Positions 44,570-53,729 of a DNA stretch of 64,000 nt are shown here, one piece after another. Where the stretch lies: contig CAXBNJ010000002.1 of assembly GCA_963977125.1 (NCBI GenBank), forward strand, positions 1-64,000. The letters are read 5' to 3'. The position numbers and the translations under genes were made by a program. Origin of the DNA: UBA2705 sp963977125 (GTDB lineage Bacteria > Pseudomonadota > Alphaproteobacteria > Micavibrionales > Micavibrionaceae). Under the pieces are notes generated by a model. The model was not told where the DNA came from, did not search any database, and saw nothing but the letters and a program-made list of their open reading frames with translations. Position 1 is the stretch's first letter. Each line of letters opens with the position of its first letter.

Positions 44570-46024
44570 TTAAGCGGCTGGTACATCAACGCCATCATCG
44601 CGATATAAATTAAGCTTATTGCGCAGAGTACGAATAGATATACCTAGAATTTTAGCCGCATGGGTACGGTTACCCAAGCAATGATCCAACGTATCGATAA
44701 TCATATCACGCTCAACATCCGAGATAGTCCGGCCAACAAGGTTCAGCACGGCCCCAGGATTTTTCAAGGCATTCGCATCATGTGGGGGCTGCGTAGCCAC
44801 TGGATCAATTTGCGCAGCTTGGTGGTCCACAGGCGGCGCTGAAGGCACATGCCCACCAGACGACACACCAGACGGATCTGGAGCATTCGCAGCGCCAGCG
44901 CCACCAGAAACTGAAGTTGTAAAATTACTGTCTTTCAGCATGATTGCATCAGGTTCAATTTGTTCTTGTGTCGCCATAAGCACGCCGCGACACATCACAT
45001 TTTCAAGCTCACGGATATTGCCGCGCCAAGGGTAATTAAGCAGTATCTGCCCTGTTTCTTCTGAAATAACACGCTTAGCTATACCATTATCCTCGGCGAA
45101 TTTATCGGCAAAGAACTGGGCTAAGGTCAAAATATCTTCACGGCGCTCACGCAATGGCGGCAAATCAAGCGCGACCACGTTTAGGCGGAAATATAAATCT
45201 TCACGAAACTCACCTTTTTGGACAGAATCTTCCAAGTCGCGGTTTGATGTTGCAACAATGCGCACATCAACTTTGACATTTTCGTTGCTGCCTACGCGTG
45301 TGATTTCTTTTTCTTGAATCGCACGCAAGAACTTGGCTTGCAGCTGCGGGTGCATTTCCGAGACTTCATCAAGCAATAAAGTACCGCCATGTGCCTCTTC
45401 AAACTTACCAATGCGGCGACCGACAGCGCCCGTAAATGCGCCCTTTTCATGACCGAATAGCTCAGACTCCAAAAGGTTTTCCGGTATGGCCGCGCAGTTA
45501 ATCGCAATAAACGGCCCGTCTTTACGGCGTGATGTTTTGTGAATATAAGTCGACATAACTTCTTTACCCGTACCCGATTCACCACGAATTAACACGGTCG
45601 CGTCAGAGGGAGCAATACGCTCAACAATTTTTAACAAAGCTTGCATTTTAGGCGCGTCAGCAATCATTGTGCTGTTTTCTTCAGTCACAGCTTGTAACAC
45701 AGCGGCAATCATATCGGCGTCAGGTGGCAGCGGCACATATTCCTTCGCGCCATCGCGTATAGCCTTTACAGCCGTCGCGGAATCAGAGCCTATGCCACAG
45801 GCAATAACAGGGACATTAATGCGTTCTTTTTTCAAGCTCGCAATAAAGTTCCCAATATTCTGCTTAACATCGACCATGGCAAGATCTGCGCCTTTACCAT
45901 TACGTAGCGCACCAATAGCTTCTTCAACATCTTCACAGTGAACGACTTTAGCGCCGCGGCGCAAAGCGATTTTACCTGCTTCGGAAATATAGCCTTCTAA
46001 TTGGCCAACGATCATCAAACGCAT
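44570..46024 (-). CDS. flbD: Sigma-54 flagellar activator FlbD
   Basis: FlbD activates sigma-54 flagellar genes and can repress early ones. The 484-residue product has a degenerate receiver-like N-terminus (about 1-115), the AAA+ domain with Walker A GESGTGKE (148-155) and the sigma-54-contact loop GAFTGA (195-200), and a C-terminal Fis-type helix-turn-helix (RTHAAKILGISIRTLRNKLN). A Pro/Gly/Ala-rich linker joins the last two domains. It is 35 bases from motA. Confidence 0.93.
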   Translation of the reverse strand: MRLMIVGQLEGYISEAGKIALRRGAKVVHCEDVEEAIGALRNGKGADLAMVDVKQNIGNFIASLKKERINVPVIACGIGSDSATAVKAIRDGAKEYVPLPPDADMIAAVLQAVTEENSTMIADAPKMQALLKIVERIAPSDATVLIRGESGTGKEVMSTYIHKTSRRKDGPFIAINCAAIPENLLESELFGHEKGAFTGAVGRRIGKFEEAHGGTLLLDEVSEMHPQLQAKFLRAIQEKEITRVGSNENVKVDVRIVATSNRDLEDSVQKGEFREDLYFRLNVVALDLPPLRERREDILTLAQFFADKFAEDNGIAKRVISEETGQILLNYPWRGNIRELENVMCRGVLMATQEQIEPDAIMLKDSNFTTSVSGGAGAANAPDPSGVSSGGHVPSAPPVDHQAAQIDPVATQPPHDANALKNPGAVLNLVGRTISDVERDMIIDTLDHCLGNRTHAAKILGISIRTLRNKLNLYRDDGVDVPAA

Positions 46025-46048
46025 ATATACTCTCCTGAGTCTTCTTCT

Positions 46049-46063
46049 TTAAGCCGCGCTTAA
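46049..46063 (-). promoter_or_regulatory. CtrA-like box before flbD
   Basis: TTAA (46049-46052), seven bases, TTAA (46060-46063). It lacks the terminal C and overlaps the motA stop codon. About one such 8-base match is expected by chance in this window. Confidence 0.25.
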
Positions 46064-46920
46064 TCAAAATATTTAATCTGCTCCGACGGGGGCAGTAAAC
46101 TGTTTAAAATATGCTCTAAGCGACGCGGGCTTTCTTTATTACCCATAGACACTAAAGCTGTATGAATCAATGCTCTATTCAGCGCTTCTTCTTGTGAGTT
46201 GCGCTCAAGCTTAGCGGCCATGGGCGTTAATATCACGGTTCCCAATATAGCACCATAAAATGTTGTCAGCAGCGCCACAGCCATCGAAGGACCAATCGCT
46301 GAGGGGTCATCAAGCTGTGCGAGCATTTGTACCAAGCCAACCAATGTCCCGATCAACCCCATACCCGGCGCGATTTCTGCGGCGCGACGCACTATGCCTG
46401 CTGATCGTTGATGGCGCTCAACTAAAGCACCAATTTCTTGGCTCATAATCAAGTCAATATCAGGCGCGGAATACCCATCAACCAAATATTGCACAACACG
46501 TGAAAGCTCTGGGTCACGCGAAACGTCTTTTTCAAGGCGGGAAAGCACTAAAGGCCCATGTTTACGCACCAAGACTGACATTTCGACCAATTGGCGCGCC
46601 ATAATCGAAGGGACTTGCAAGCGACGGAACATCGCACGACTAATAACCTTCCATGCACGGCTCAGCTCTTCCCCTGTATAGGAAATACTCGTCACGGCGA
46701 CTGTGCCGCACACAACAATTAACACGGCAGGAATATTAAAAAATTGGGCATTACCTGAATTAAAAACGATAGCCGCAAGGATTAAACCAATGGCAAAGAT
46801 CAAACCAAGTATTGTCGCGAAATCAATAACCAAGACAGGTCTATGGATACGAATGCTTGAGACATCATCTTTTACCGATGATCTCGACGATTTATCTTGG
46901 TTTTGGGAAGTGTCACTCAT
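46060..46920 (-). CDS. motA: MotA-family motor stator protein
   Basis: The 286-residue MotA/PomA-like protein forms an ion channel with MotB and drives the motor. It has four hydrophobic segments (two near residues 30-70 and two near 180-230), with the typical GMGLIGTLVGLVQMLAQL and AILGTVILTPMA motifs. No motB gene is in the window. It lies between fliN and flbD. Confidence 0.88.
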   Translation of the reverse strand: MSDTSQNQDKSSRSSVKDDVSSIRIHRPVLVIDFATILGLIFAIGLILAAIVFNSGNAQFFNIPAVLIVVCGTVAVTSISYTGEELSRAWKVISRAMFRRLQVPSIMARQLVEMSVLVRKHGPLVLSRLEKDVSRDPELSRVVQYLVDGYSAPDIDLIMSQEIGALVERHQRSAGIVRRAAEIAPGMGLIGTLVGLVQMLAQLDDPSAIGPSMAVALLTTFYGAILGTVILTPMAAKLERNSQEEALNRALIHTALVSMGNKESPRRLEHILNSLLPPSEQIKYFD

Positions 46921-46994
46921 ATTTAATTTGCTCTGTTTCGTCCGTCATTTACGCACAGCCTTATGCTAGCCCTGCGGTTAATCATAAACACGCG

Positions 46995-47435
46995 CTATCG
47001 ATCAGATTTAACAATCTCTGTCATTGTAATTCCTAGCTTGTCATCAACAACGACGACCTCACCACGAGCAACCAAGCGGTTGTTAACATAGATATCAATT
47101 GCTTCACCGACCTTACGGTCAAGGTCAACCACCGCGCCACGACCAAGCTTCAAAAGTTGAGAAACTTGCATCGTTGAGCGCCCCAGCACAGCCGATATTT
47201 GTACTGGGATATCATAAATAGCAGAGACATCCCCAGCCATAGGCTCACCGATTTCGAACTCACGCTTTTGCTCATCGCTAAGAAGCTCACCAGTCATTTC
47301 ATCAAGATTTAGCGCATCTGCGACAGTCATGCCGTCATCAGATCTAGCTTCACCGTCAGTAGATGCGGCCTTAACAACAGCTTCCTCATTCATAATGCTG
47401 TCTATATCATCTTGGTTTGTGTCATCATCGCTCAT
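46995..47435 (-). CDS. fliN: Flagellar motor switch protein FliN
   Basis: FliN is a C-ring component of the rotor. The 146-residue product has a polar N-terminal third and the C-terminal SpoA domain (IYDIPVQISAVLGRSTMQVS, then LGRGAVVDLDRKVGEAIDIY and VNNRLVARGEVVVVDDKLGI). Its start overlaps the fliH stop by 4 bases. Confidence 0.95.
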   Translation of the reverse strand: MSDDDTNQDDIDSIMNEEAVVKAASTDGEARSDDGMTVADALNLDEMTGELLSDEQKREFEIGEPMAGDVSAIYDIPVQISAVLGRSTMQVSQLLKLGRGAVVDLDRKVGEAIDIYVNNRLVARGEVVVVDDKLGITMTEIVKSDR

Positions 47436-48145
47436 GATTCATCGTCTCCATCTTTTAATTCTTGATTGTGATCGCTTACACCTTCCGAAGCAAGCGTCTT
47501 TGATAATATATCTGCAATCTTTTTAGCCATATCGCCCGTATCGCGCATAGCTCCACCATCTTTCCACTTCATTCTAACGCTGCCGGCCTCAAGCTGCTCA
47601 TCGACTTCACAGATTAAGTTTTCAGGCCTTGGCGACATAAGTCCCATAGCGGCTTCAATCTCGACTTTATCAGCCGCACAAACATAAACAAGAATTTGGC
47701 TTACGTCTTCATTTTGCGCGAAAGCACGTTTGATTATTGCCGCTATTTCCCCCTGGCCGTGTTGCTCAACGAGTATAGGAAAGCACTGCTGAAGCATAAC
47801 GGCAGAAAGGCTTAATACCTCTTGTTCAAAACGGGCCATACGATCAATTTCAGCCGTATAGAGCTCAGAATAATTCGCGCTAACTCTTTGAAGTTGTTGG
47901 GCAATATATTCTTCACGCGAGTTTTTGCTCTCCTCCATAGCTTGTGCAAAACCTTCATCAAATGACTGCTTTTGCGCCGCCGCCAATTCTTCTTCGCTAA
48001 ATGTCGGTGGAGGCGGCTCTACATATTCTTCTTCTACCTCTTCTTCTGGAACATCAAAAGAATGAAGGTCGAACATAAATTTTTGTGTATCTTTATCACC
48101 CATGGGGTTTTTATTCTCTATATCTTTTATAATAATCGCGTTCAA
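47432..48145 (-). CDS. fliH: Flagellar assembly protein FliH-like
   Basis: FliH regulates the FliI ATPase and delivers export substrates. The 237-residue product has an acidic and Pro-rich N-terminal part, a Glu/Gln-rich helix (about 50-90), and a C-terminal domain. In Caulobacter the gene between fliG and fliN is fliH (flbE), which supports the call. FliI itself is not in this window. Confidence 0.8.
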   Translation of the reverse strand: MNAIIIKDIENKNPMGDKDTQKFMFDLHSFDVPEEEVEEEYVEPPPPTFSEEELAAAQKQSFDEGFAQAMEESKNSREEYIAQQLQRVSANYSELYTAEIDRMARFEQEVLSLSAVMLQQCFPILVEQHGQGEIAAIIKRAFAQNEDVSQILVYVCAADKVEIEAAMGLMSPRPENLICEVDEQLEAGSVRMKWKDGGAMRDTGDMAKKIADILSKTLASEGVSDHNQELKDGDDES

Positions 48146-48156
48146 ATAAACCTCTT

Positions 48157-49173
48157 TTAATAGATCATCTCGTCTTCATCGCTACCGGTTGCGATAACAA
48201 TCTCGCCGCGTGATTCAAGGTCTTTAGAAACATTCACAATATATTGCTGCGCCTCTTCAACGTCTTTCAAACGTACAGGCCCCATTGCCGCCATATCTTC
48301 CTTCATAATCTTCGCAGCACGCTCAGACATGTTGGAGAAGAATAGATCCTTGATCGTATCGGTTGCCCCCTTCAATGCCGTTGGAAGCTTATCTTTATCA
48401 ACCGCGCGAATAACAGTCTGTACGGAAGACGCTTCCAATTTACCCAGATCTTCAAAGGTAAACATTAAGGAGCGAATTTTTTCTGCCGATTCCGGAACTT
48501 GCTCTTCCAACGCCTCCATAAAGCGCGTTTCAACAGTCCGCTCAAGGCTGTTAAATATATCTGCCATCATTTCATGTGAGTCGCGGCGCTGTGTGCGTGC
48601 AAGATTCGACATAAATTCAGTTCTTAGCGTGCGCTCAACATCATCCAATACATCCTTCTGGACAGCTTCCATACGCAGCATGCGATTAACAACTTCCATC
48701 GCAAAACCATCAGGTAAAAGCGGCAAGACAGCAGCGGCATGGTCACTCGATATTTTTGACAAAACAACCGCCACTGTTTGTGGGTATTCTTTTTGTAAGA
48801 AGCTTGCTAATATTTCCTCGTTAACATTGCCCAGCTTTTCCCACATCGTACGGCCAGCAGGGCCGCGAATCTCTTCCATGATCCGCTCAACCTTATCGCC
48901 CCCCATAACTTTGGCGAGCAGACGCTCTGTGCTATCTAATGTACCGACAAGTGAGTTGGTCGAGCTCATTTGCTCAGCAAAATCGACAAATAAACGTTCA
49001 ACGATGCTTGAGTTGACTTTACCCAAATTCGCCATAGTTTGTGAAATTTCCATGATCTCTTCATCATCCATCAGCTCAAAAACGCGGATACTATATTCCT
49101 CGCCAAGCGACAAAAGTAATATAGCCGCTTTTTCCGATCCGGATAATGTTCTAAAATCTTCGCGTTTACGCAT
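48157..49173 (-). CDS. fliG: Flagellar motor switch protein FliG
   Basis: FliG links the MS ring to the C ring and carries the charged residues that contact MotA. The 338-residue product has FliG N-terminal (SGSEKAAILLLSLGEEYSIR), middle (EYPQTVAVVLSKISSDHAAA) and C-terminal (FEDLGKLEASSVQTVIRAVD) domains. It sits between fliF and fliH. Confidence 0.97.
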   Translation of the reverse strand: MRKREDFRTLSGSEKAAILLLSLGEEYSIRVFELMDDEEIMEISQTMANLGKVNSSIVERLFVDFAEQMSSTNSLVGTLDSTERLLAKVMGGDKVERIMEEIRGPAGRTMWEKLGNVNEEILASFLQKEYPQTVAVVLSKISSDHAAAVLPLLPDGFAMEVVNRMLRMEAVQKDVLDDVERTLRTEFMSNLARTQRRDSHEMMADIFNSLERTVETRFMEALEEQVPESAEKIRSLMFTFEDLGKLEASSVQTVIRAVDKDKLPTALKGATDTIKDLFFSNMSERAAKIMKEDMAAMGPVRLKDVEEAQQYIVNVSKDLESRGEIVIATGSDEDEMIY

Positions 49174-49246
49174 CGTTATCTAATCCAACACTCTTATATT
49201 TCATCAGTTCTCTACGACAATTACTCTGTCCTACAAAACCCTTTAC

Positions 49247-50947
49247 TTACGTATCTTGCCCCATCCAATTACGAATAACGGACACAGCTTCATTAGGATA
49301 CTGATCAATAATATCTTCAACCTTCTTAACGGAAGAAGCTTTAACTTGGCCTGATATTCTTTCCATACTTATCATATCAGCCTCAGAACTACCTTCAGCC
49401 TCTTCATCGCCAGCAAAATCGACGCCCCCGCCTATGGCCATTTGGGGATTAACTTGCCCCCCAACCGCGCCACCTTGTGGACCAGAGAGCATTGGTTGCA
49501 TAGAACCACCCGCCAATAAATTATTTTCAGCGGCAAGCCCTTCTTCACTGCGCGAATCACCGGTGCCAATAAGGCGACCAATCATCGGCTGAAGAACAAG
49601 AAGAACAACCAGAATAATCATAACAGCCACAGTAAGCACTTCTGCCGTTTCAAGTAAGTCGCTTTTTTCAAAACCAAGTATGGTTTCTGTTTCGTCAAGG
49701 GCATCAACTTCAATCTCAGCAAACTGCATATTGATAACTTCCAAGCTATCACCGCGCTCAACATCAAAACCAACAGCCGACTTAATTAATGAATATATCT
49801 GATCTAACTGCTGCTGATCTCTTGGAACATAAGTTTTTACATCATTTTCGGCGTTCGTAACATAGGAGCCATCAACAAGCACAGCGATGGACAGCTTGCT
49901 AACTTGCCCTACTTCGCTCACTGTATTACGAATGGTTTTAGAAATCTCATAATTCGTTGTTTCCTCAAAGCGAGCGCCCTCTTGCGTTGGCTGATCACCC
50001 AACAAATCCCCACCAATATTAGGAAGATTATTTTCAACAGAGACGCCTTGCGCGGCAGGTGCTCTCTCGCTATCGCTTTCTTCAACGGTTTGCGTTGAGC
50101 GAACAACTTGGCCTTCTGGGTCATATAATTCTTGGTTCGTGCTCACGCGGTCAAACTTCAAATCCACAGTAACATTGGCACGGACCTTATTATAACCAAC
50201 AACATTACCAACTAGATTTTCAATATTACTGCGCACACGACGTTCATAATTACGGCGCATTTCTTCACCGCGCTGCGTCAATAAGGACTCATCTTCCTCA
50301 CCACCACGCGCCAGCAAATTACCATTACTATCAACCACAGAAACATCTGAAGTTTTCAGCTGCGGCACAGCGGAGGACACTAAAGACTGAATGGACACAA
50401 CCTGTTCACGCGACAACGGAGAAGAAGAAACAAGACTGAGAAACACACTCGCAGAAGCCGGCATACTTTCACGGCTAAACAATTCACGCTTAGGCAAAAC
50501 AAGATGAACACGCGCGCTGCGTACTTGCGTAAGAGACACGATCGTACGCGACAGCTCCCCCTCAAGGGCGCGCACCTGATTTACATTTTGCACAAAATTC
50601 GTTGTACCAAAGCCCGATTGCTTATCAAAAAGCTCATAGCCCATTGAACCGCCATTTGGCAGGCCTTTTTCAGCCAGCAACATACGCGCACGGCCAATTT
50701 CATTTTTTGGCGCACTCACTGAGCCACCATCTTGTGATATTTGATAAGGTATCTGTGCTGTTTCGAGCGCTGCGGCAACTTGGCCCGCATCGGTCGATGA
50801 TAGATCACGATAGAGCAAAGAATAATCCGGTGTTGAGACACGCAAGGAAACAAACACAAAAAAGGCCAGCAAAGCCAAGACCACGCCGCCCATTATGCCC
50901 AAACGCGCCGGGCCTACCTGTTTTAATATTTCTAAAAAACTATTCAC
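49247..50947 (-). CDS. fliF: Flagellar MS-ring protein FliF
   Basis: FliF builds the MS ring in the inner membrane. The 566-residue product has two membrane helices (about residues 17-36 and 437-458), the YscJ/FliF ring domain (YRDLSSTDAGQVAAALETAQ near residue 45) and a C-terminal cytoplasmic segment ending in NEAVSVIRNWMGQDT, the FliG-binding tail. It is the first gene of the main flagellar string. Confidence 0.97.
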   Translation of the reverse strand: MNSFLEILKQVGPARLGIMGGVVLALLAFFVFVSLRVSTPDYSLLYRDLSSTDAGQVAAALETAQIPYQISQDGGSVSAPKNEIGRARMLLAEKGLPNGGSMGYELFDKQSGFGTTNFVQNVNQVRALEGELSRTIVSLTQVRSARVHLVLPKRELFSRESMPASASVFLSLVSSSPLSREQVVSIQSLVSSAVPQLKTSDVSVVDSNGNLLARGGEEDESLLTQRGEEMRRNYERRVRSNIENLVGNVVGYNKVRANVTVDLKFDRVSTNQELYDPEGQVVRSTQTVEESDSERAPAAQGVSVENNLPNIGGDLLGDQPTQEGARFEETTNYEISKTIRNTVSEVGQVSKLSIAVLVDGSYVTNAENDVKTYVPRDQQQLDQIYSLIKSAVGFDVERGDSLEVINMQFAEIEVDALDETETILGFEKSDLLETAEVLTVAVMIILVVLLVLQPMIGRLIGTGDSRSEEGLAAENNLLAGGSMQPMLSGPQGGAVGGQVNPQMAIGGGVDFAGDEEAEGSSEADMISMERISGQVKASSVKKVEDIIDQYPNEAVSVIRNWMGQDT

Positions 50948-51408
50948 GCTTCGTACTAACTCCAGCTACTAATTAAACGAACAAAAACATCCCAAAACAC
51001 ATATTGAAAAAGCATCAGAAAGAAAATCCGCGCCCCAGAAATCTGTGTAGATGCATAAAACAAACACATCACACAAAGGGTAAGCCCTTATTTTTTCTGC
51101 ATTTAACCGACACAAACCTCACACACAAGGACGGAAGGACAACGAATAAAAACTTACCTACTTTATAGTATACAGCTTTTTTACGCCGCTTGCCACCTCC
51201 CAATCGAAAATAACTTAGCTCAAGCACCGCCCCCCCCCTCTTTATCTGCTCTATTATTCAGCTTTGAACCTATACAAAAACATATAACTTGACAATTTAG
51301 GCGCTTTCAACTTATAATAGGTACTAGGGTATTGGATCTGGCTGGGGAGCCGGGTTCAAAAACAAGGATCTCAAGGATTGAGACCTTTATTAAGGTTAGG
51401 AAAAACCA
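50948..51408. promoter_or_regulatory. Divergent fliF / FlaG-like control region
   Basis: For fliF on the minus strand, TGGCAA (51195-51190) and TATACT (51172-51167) are 17 bases apart, giving a leader of about 215 bases. A C9 homopolymer lies at 51230-51238. For the FlaG-like gene a perfect TTGACA (51289-51294) and TATAAT (51313-51318) are 18 bases apart. I see no convincing sigma-54 promoter or perfect CtrA box. Confidence 0.6.
51362..51383 (+). promoter_or_regulatory. Leader hairpin with GGA motifs
   Basis: ACAAGGATC (51362-51370) is followed by TCTCA-AGGAT-TGAGA (51369-51383), a stem-loop with GGA in its loop. This layout matches CsrA/RsmA-type sites and lies 26 bases before the start codon. 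Confidence 0.35.
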
Positions 51409-51870
51409 ATGTTAGAAGCAGTAAATTCTGTAGTATCTAACGCACCTTTATTAAAGACGACTACAGATAGTGGCCGTGCCGATAAAGGCGTTAGCTCAGC
51501 TTCAGATGTGATACAAAACACATCTTCAGCACCATATATTAGTCCATATGTTTACGTCAGTAGAGGAAGCGCGGTCTTACAGATTCGCGACAACAATACT
51601 GGTGACGTAACCAAACAATTTCCACATCAGAGCCAGATTAAATATTCCGGCACTGGCTCGCAGGAATCGTCCATCAGTAATTCGGTCTCGGCCATCGCTG
51701 TAAAATCATCACAAGCGACGCAAACAAGTAGCGCCGCGCCAATTGTCGCAGCGCCGGCGCAGCAGAGCTCTGTGCCTGTCACACCGCAAATAGCGGCTGA
51801 TGGTTATGCCTCATCTTCGGCAACGAGCCAATCAAAAGCATCAGGCAGCGAAGTTTCTATTCTAACGTAA
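51409..51870 (+). CDS. FlaG-like flagellar protein candidate
   Basis: The 153-residue product has a core AVLQIRDNNTGDVTKQFPHQ that recalls FlaG (pattern I-x-D-x-x-T-G-E/D-V-x-x-Q-I/F-P). FlaG affects flagellar filament length in several bacteria. The rest is Ser/Ala/Gln-rich and probably disordered. AGGA lies 7 bases before the ATG. It has a strong promoter and a structured leader with two CAAGGAT motifs, and is divergent from fliF. Confidence 0.65.
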   Translation: MLEAVNSVVSNAPLLKTTTDSGRADKGVSSASDVIQNTSSAPYISPYVYVSRGSAVLQIRDNNTGDVTKQFPHQSQIKYSGTGSQESSISNSVSAIAVKSSQATQTSSAAPIVAAPAQQSSVPVTPQIAADGYASSSATSQSKASGSEVSILT

Positions 51871-51954
51871 GAAACTTAATATCTGATTATTAGATTTTTA
51901 GAAGTCAGCATGGTTGTGCTGGCTTTTCTTTTATCCGCGTCACCAAAGCGGCAC

Positions 51955-52647
51955 TCAGCCAAACACGCCCCTAAAGTTACGCTTTAATGCCTCATCGGCT
52001 TCACGCATAGACACGTCTATGCCTAAATCAGCTAATGACGTCACGCCGAACGCAGAAAGACCACAAGGTACAATGCCTTTAAAATTATCTAACTCAGGGC
52101 TCACATTCAAAGCCACACCGTGAAACGCCACCCAATGACGAATGCGCACGCCTATTGCCGCTATTTTAGCCTCGCCGACACGGCCATAAGGCGCTAGATC
52201 CACCCATATACCGACTCGACCTTCACGGCGCTCGCCAGTAACGCCCCATTCGGCAATCGTACGAATAAGCCACTCTTCCAAATCATATATATATTTTTTA
52301 ATATCAGGCACGTCTTGGCGTGATTTAAGGTCCATCATCGCATAACCGATGCGCTGACCTGGGCCATGATAGGTGTATTGACCGCCCCGCCCCGTTTTGT
52401 GTACAGGGAATCGAGCGTCAAGCAAGTCAGTATCTTTGGCGCTACTGCCCGCCGTGTAAAGCGCCGGATGCTCAAGCAGCCATAATAACTCACCTGCTTC
52501 ACCCGCATGAATATCAGCCACGCGCTGCTCCATAAAAGCATGCGCTTCCTCATAGGCGATCAAATCATCAGAATGCTTATATTCCATTTTCATCTCATTA
52601 AAATTATATTTTACTTGCGCGGGTGCAAATGTTTTGCTATTCCACAT
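51955..52647 (-). CDS. lipB: Octanoyltransferase LipB
   Basis: LipB moves octanoate from ACP to lipoyl domains. The 230-residue product has GRGGQYTYHGPGQRIGYAMM and KIAAIGVRIRHWVAFHGVAL (with the catalytic Lys), and the VPCGL motif with the catalytic Cys. The first 18 residues are outside the fold; Met19 or Met21 could be the start. It is convergent with the FlaG-like gene. Confidence 0.94.
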   Translation of the reverse strand: MWNSKTFAPAQVKYNFNEMKMEYKHSDDLIAYEEAHAFMEQRVADIHAGEAGELLWLLEHPALYTAGSSAKDTDLLDARFPVHKTGRGGQYTYHGPGQRIGYAMMDLKSRQDVPDIKKYIYDLEEWLIRTIAEWGVTGERREGRVGIWVDLAPYGRVGEAKIAAIGVRIRHWVAFHGVALNVSPELDNFKGIVPCGLSAFGVTSLADLGIDVSMREADEALKRNFRGVFG

Positions 52648-52673
52648 AGCCTACCATGTCAAAATAAGCAAGT

Positions 52674-52761
52674 GCGGCCGTGGCGGAATTGGTAGACGCG
52701 CAGCGTTGAGGTCGCTGTGGGAGTTAATCCCGTGGAAGTTCGAGTCTTCTCGGCCGCACCA
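52674..52761 (+). tRNA. tRNA-Leu (anticodon GAG)
   Basis: The acceptor stem GCGGCCG pairs with CGGCCGC at the 3' end, followed by A and an encoded CCA (52759-52761). The anticodon loop TTGAGGT holds GAG, and a long variable arm and GTTCGAGTC T-arm are present. With CCA it is 88 nt. A T-run follows directly. Confidence 0.96.
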
Positions 52762-52833
52762 TTTTTTTTCAGATATTATTACGTGGATTACACCACGATA
52801 AAAAAGCCCTGCTAAATTATGCGGCAACTGCGC

Positions 52834-53433
52834 TTATAATTGCTGAGCAAGGTAGCGCACGCGCGCTGAAAAAACGGGCTTAGCCTGTTCTTCGGTAATG
52901 AGGTTATGATCGAGTAAATAGCGGTTAAATATAGCCAGCTGATCATTATTCGGGTCGGGCTGTATGTCACCTTTTCTGTTCCAAAAAGGTCGCGTCACAG
53001 GCATAGAGACTCCCAATTGCCAAATCCGCCCCGCTTCAGTCTCTTCGCTTTTATAGGCCACTCTCGCTAATGCGCCCTGCATTTTTAATTTTTCGACCAT
53101 AGCAAACGATAAGTCACTGGCTTGACGACTCGCCTTCAGAAATACATTTAAGGCATCACTGTTTTTACCATCAGGGCTATAATCAGGTAAACCCATCTGC
53201 GCACTCGTGCAAAACACGACACTCAAAACAGGCATATCACTATGAGCGCCCTTTAATTGGCTATGCCTTAAGGGGCGTTTATTATATCCGGTATTATATG
53301 TAGGAAGCGCTGTTGATGAGGCAGGGAAATACAGCTCAGATAAGACAGGCATCGGCGCGTATATTTGCGCTTCAAGCTCACGTCTCTTCACAGCTGTAAA
53401 TGCATTTCTTAAAATCGCTGACATATGTGACAT
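52834..53433 (-). CDS. Unknown protein
   Basis: I do not recognise this 199-residue protein. It has no signal or membrane segment and is rich in Ala, Ser and Pro. ATG 53433 or 53424 could be the start. The upstream region has TTGACA-17-TATGTT as a likely promoter, sharing CTGTAGGTTGAC with the 30.8 kb gene. It is convergent with tRNA-Leu(GAG) and divergent from maeB. Confidence 0.6.
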   Translation of the reverse strand: MSHMSAILRNAFTAVKRRELEAQIYAPMPVLSELYFPASSTALPTYNTGYNKRPLRHSQLKGAHSDMPVLSVVFCTSAQMGLPDYSPDGKNSDALNVFLKASRQASDLSFAMVEKLKMQGALARVAYKSEETEAGRIWQLGVSMPVTRPFWNRKGDIQPDPNNDQLAIFNRYLLDHNLITEEQAKPVFSARVRYLAQQL

Positions 53434-53729
53434 ATCAATGGCCGACCCGTTAACCTGTAGCTTCTAACCCCAGAAGGGAACATAGCGAAAGAGGTTTGTT
53501 ATGTCAACCTACAGACCTCGTCTATTGTGCAGCCCAGCATAGATATACGTATAACTTGGCTTGCATTAACCAACTAGCACTTGCTGTACTCAAACGCATT
53601 TGTTAAGAATCATAATGCGCTAAAATATCTTCTGGTTATTTTGGTAATAGAGTGTAGAAAAATTAATAAAAAACGATCTAAAAACGACCATAGAACGACG
53701 AGTAAATCAAAGCATAGAAAGCATAGAAT

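Noticed and set aside
50948..51408. Sigma-54 promoter for fliF
   Set aside because: GG-N10-GC patterns were present but none matched the -12 TTGCA/T well enough to call.
31208..52761. tRNA-Leu genes as integration sites of genomic islands
   Set aside because: Neither tRNA has a flanking integrase or a repeated 3' end segment nearby.
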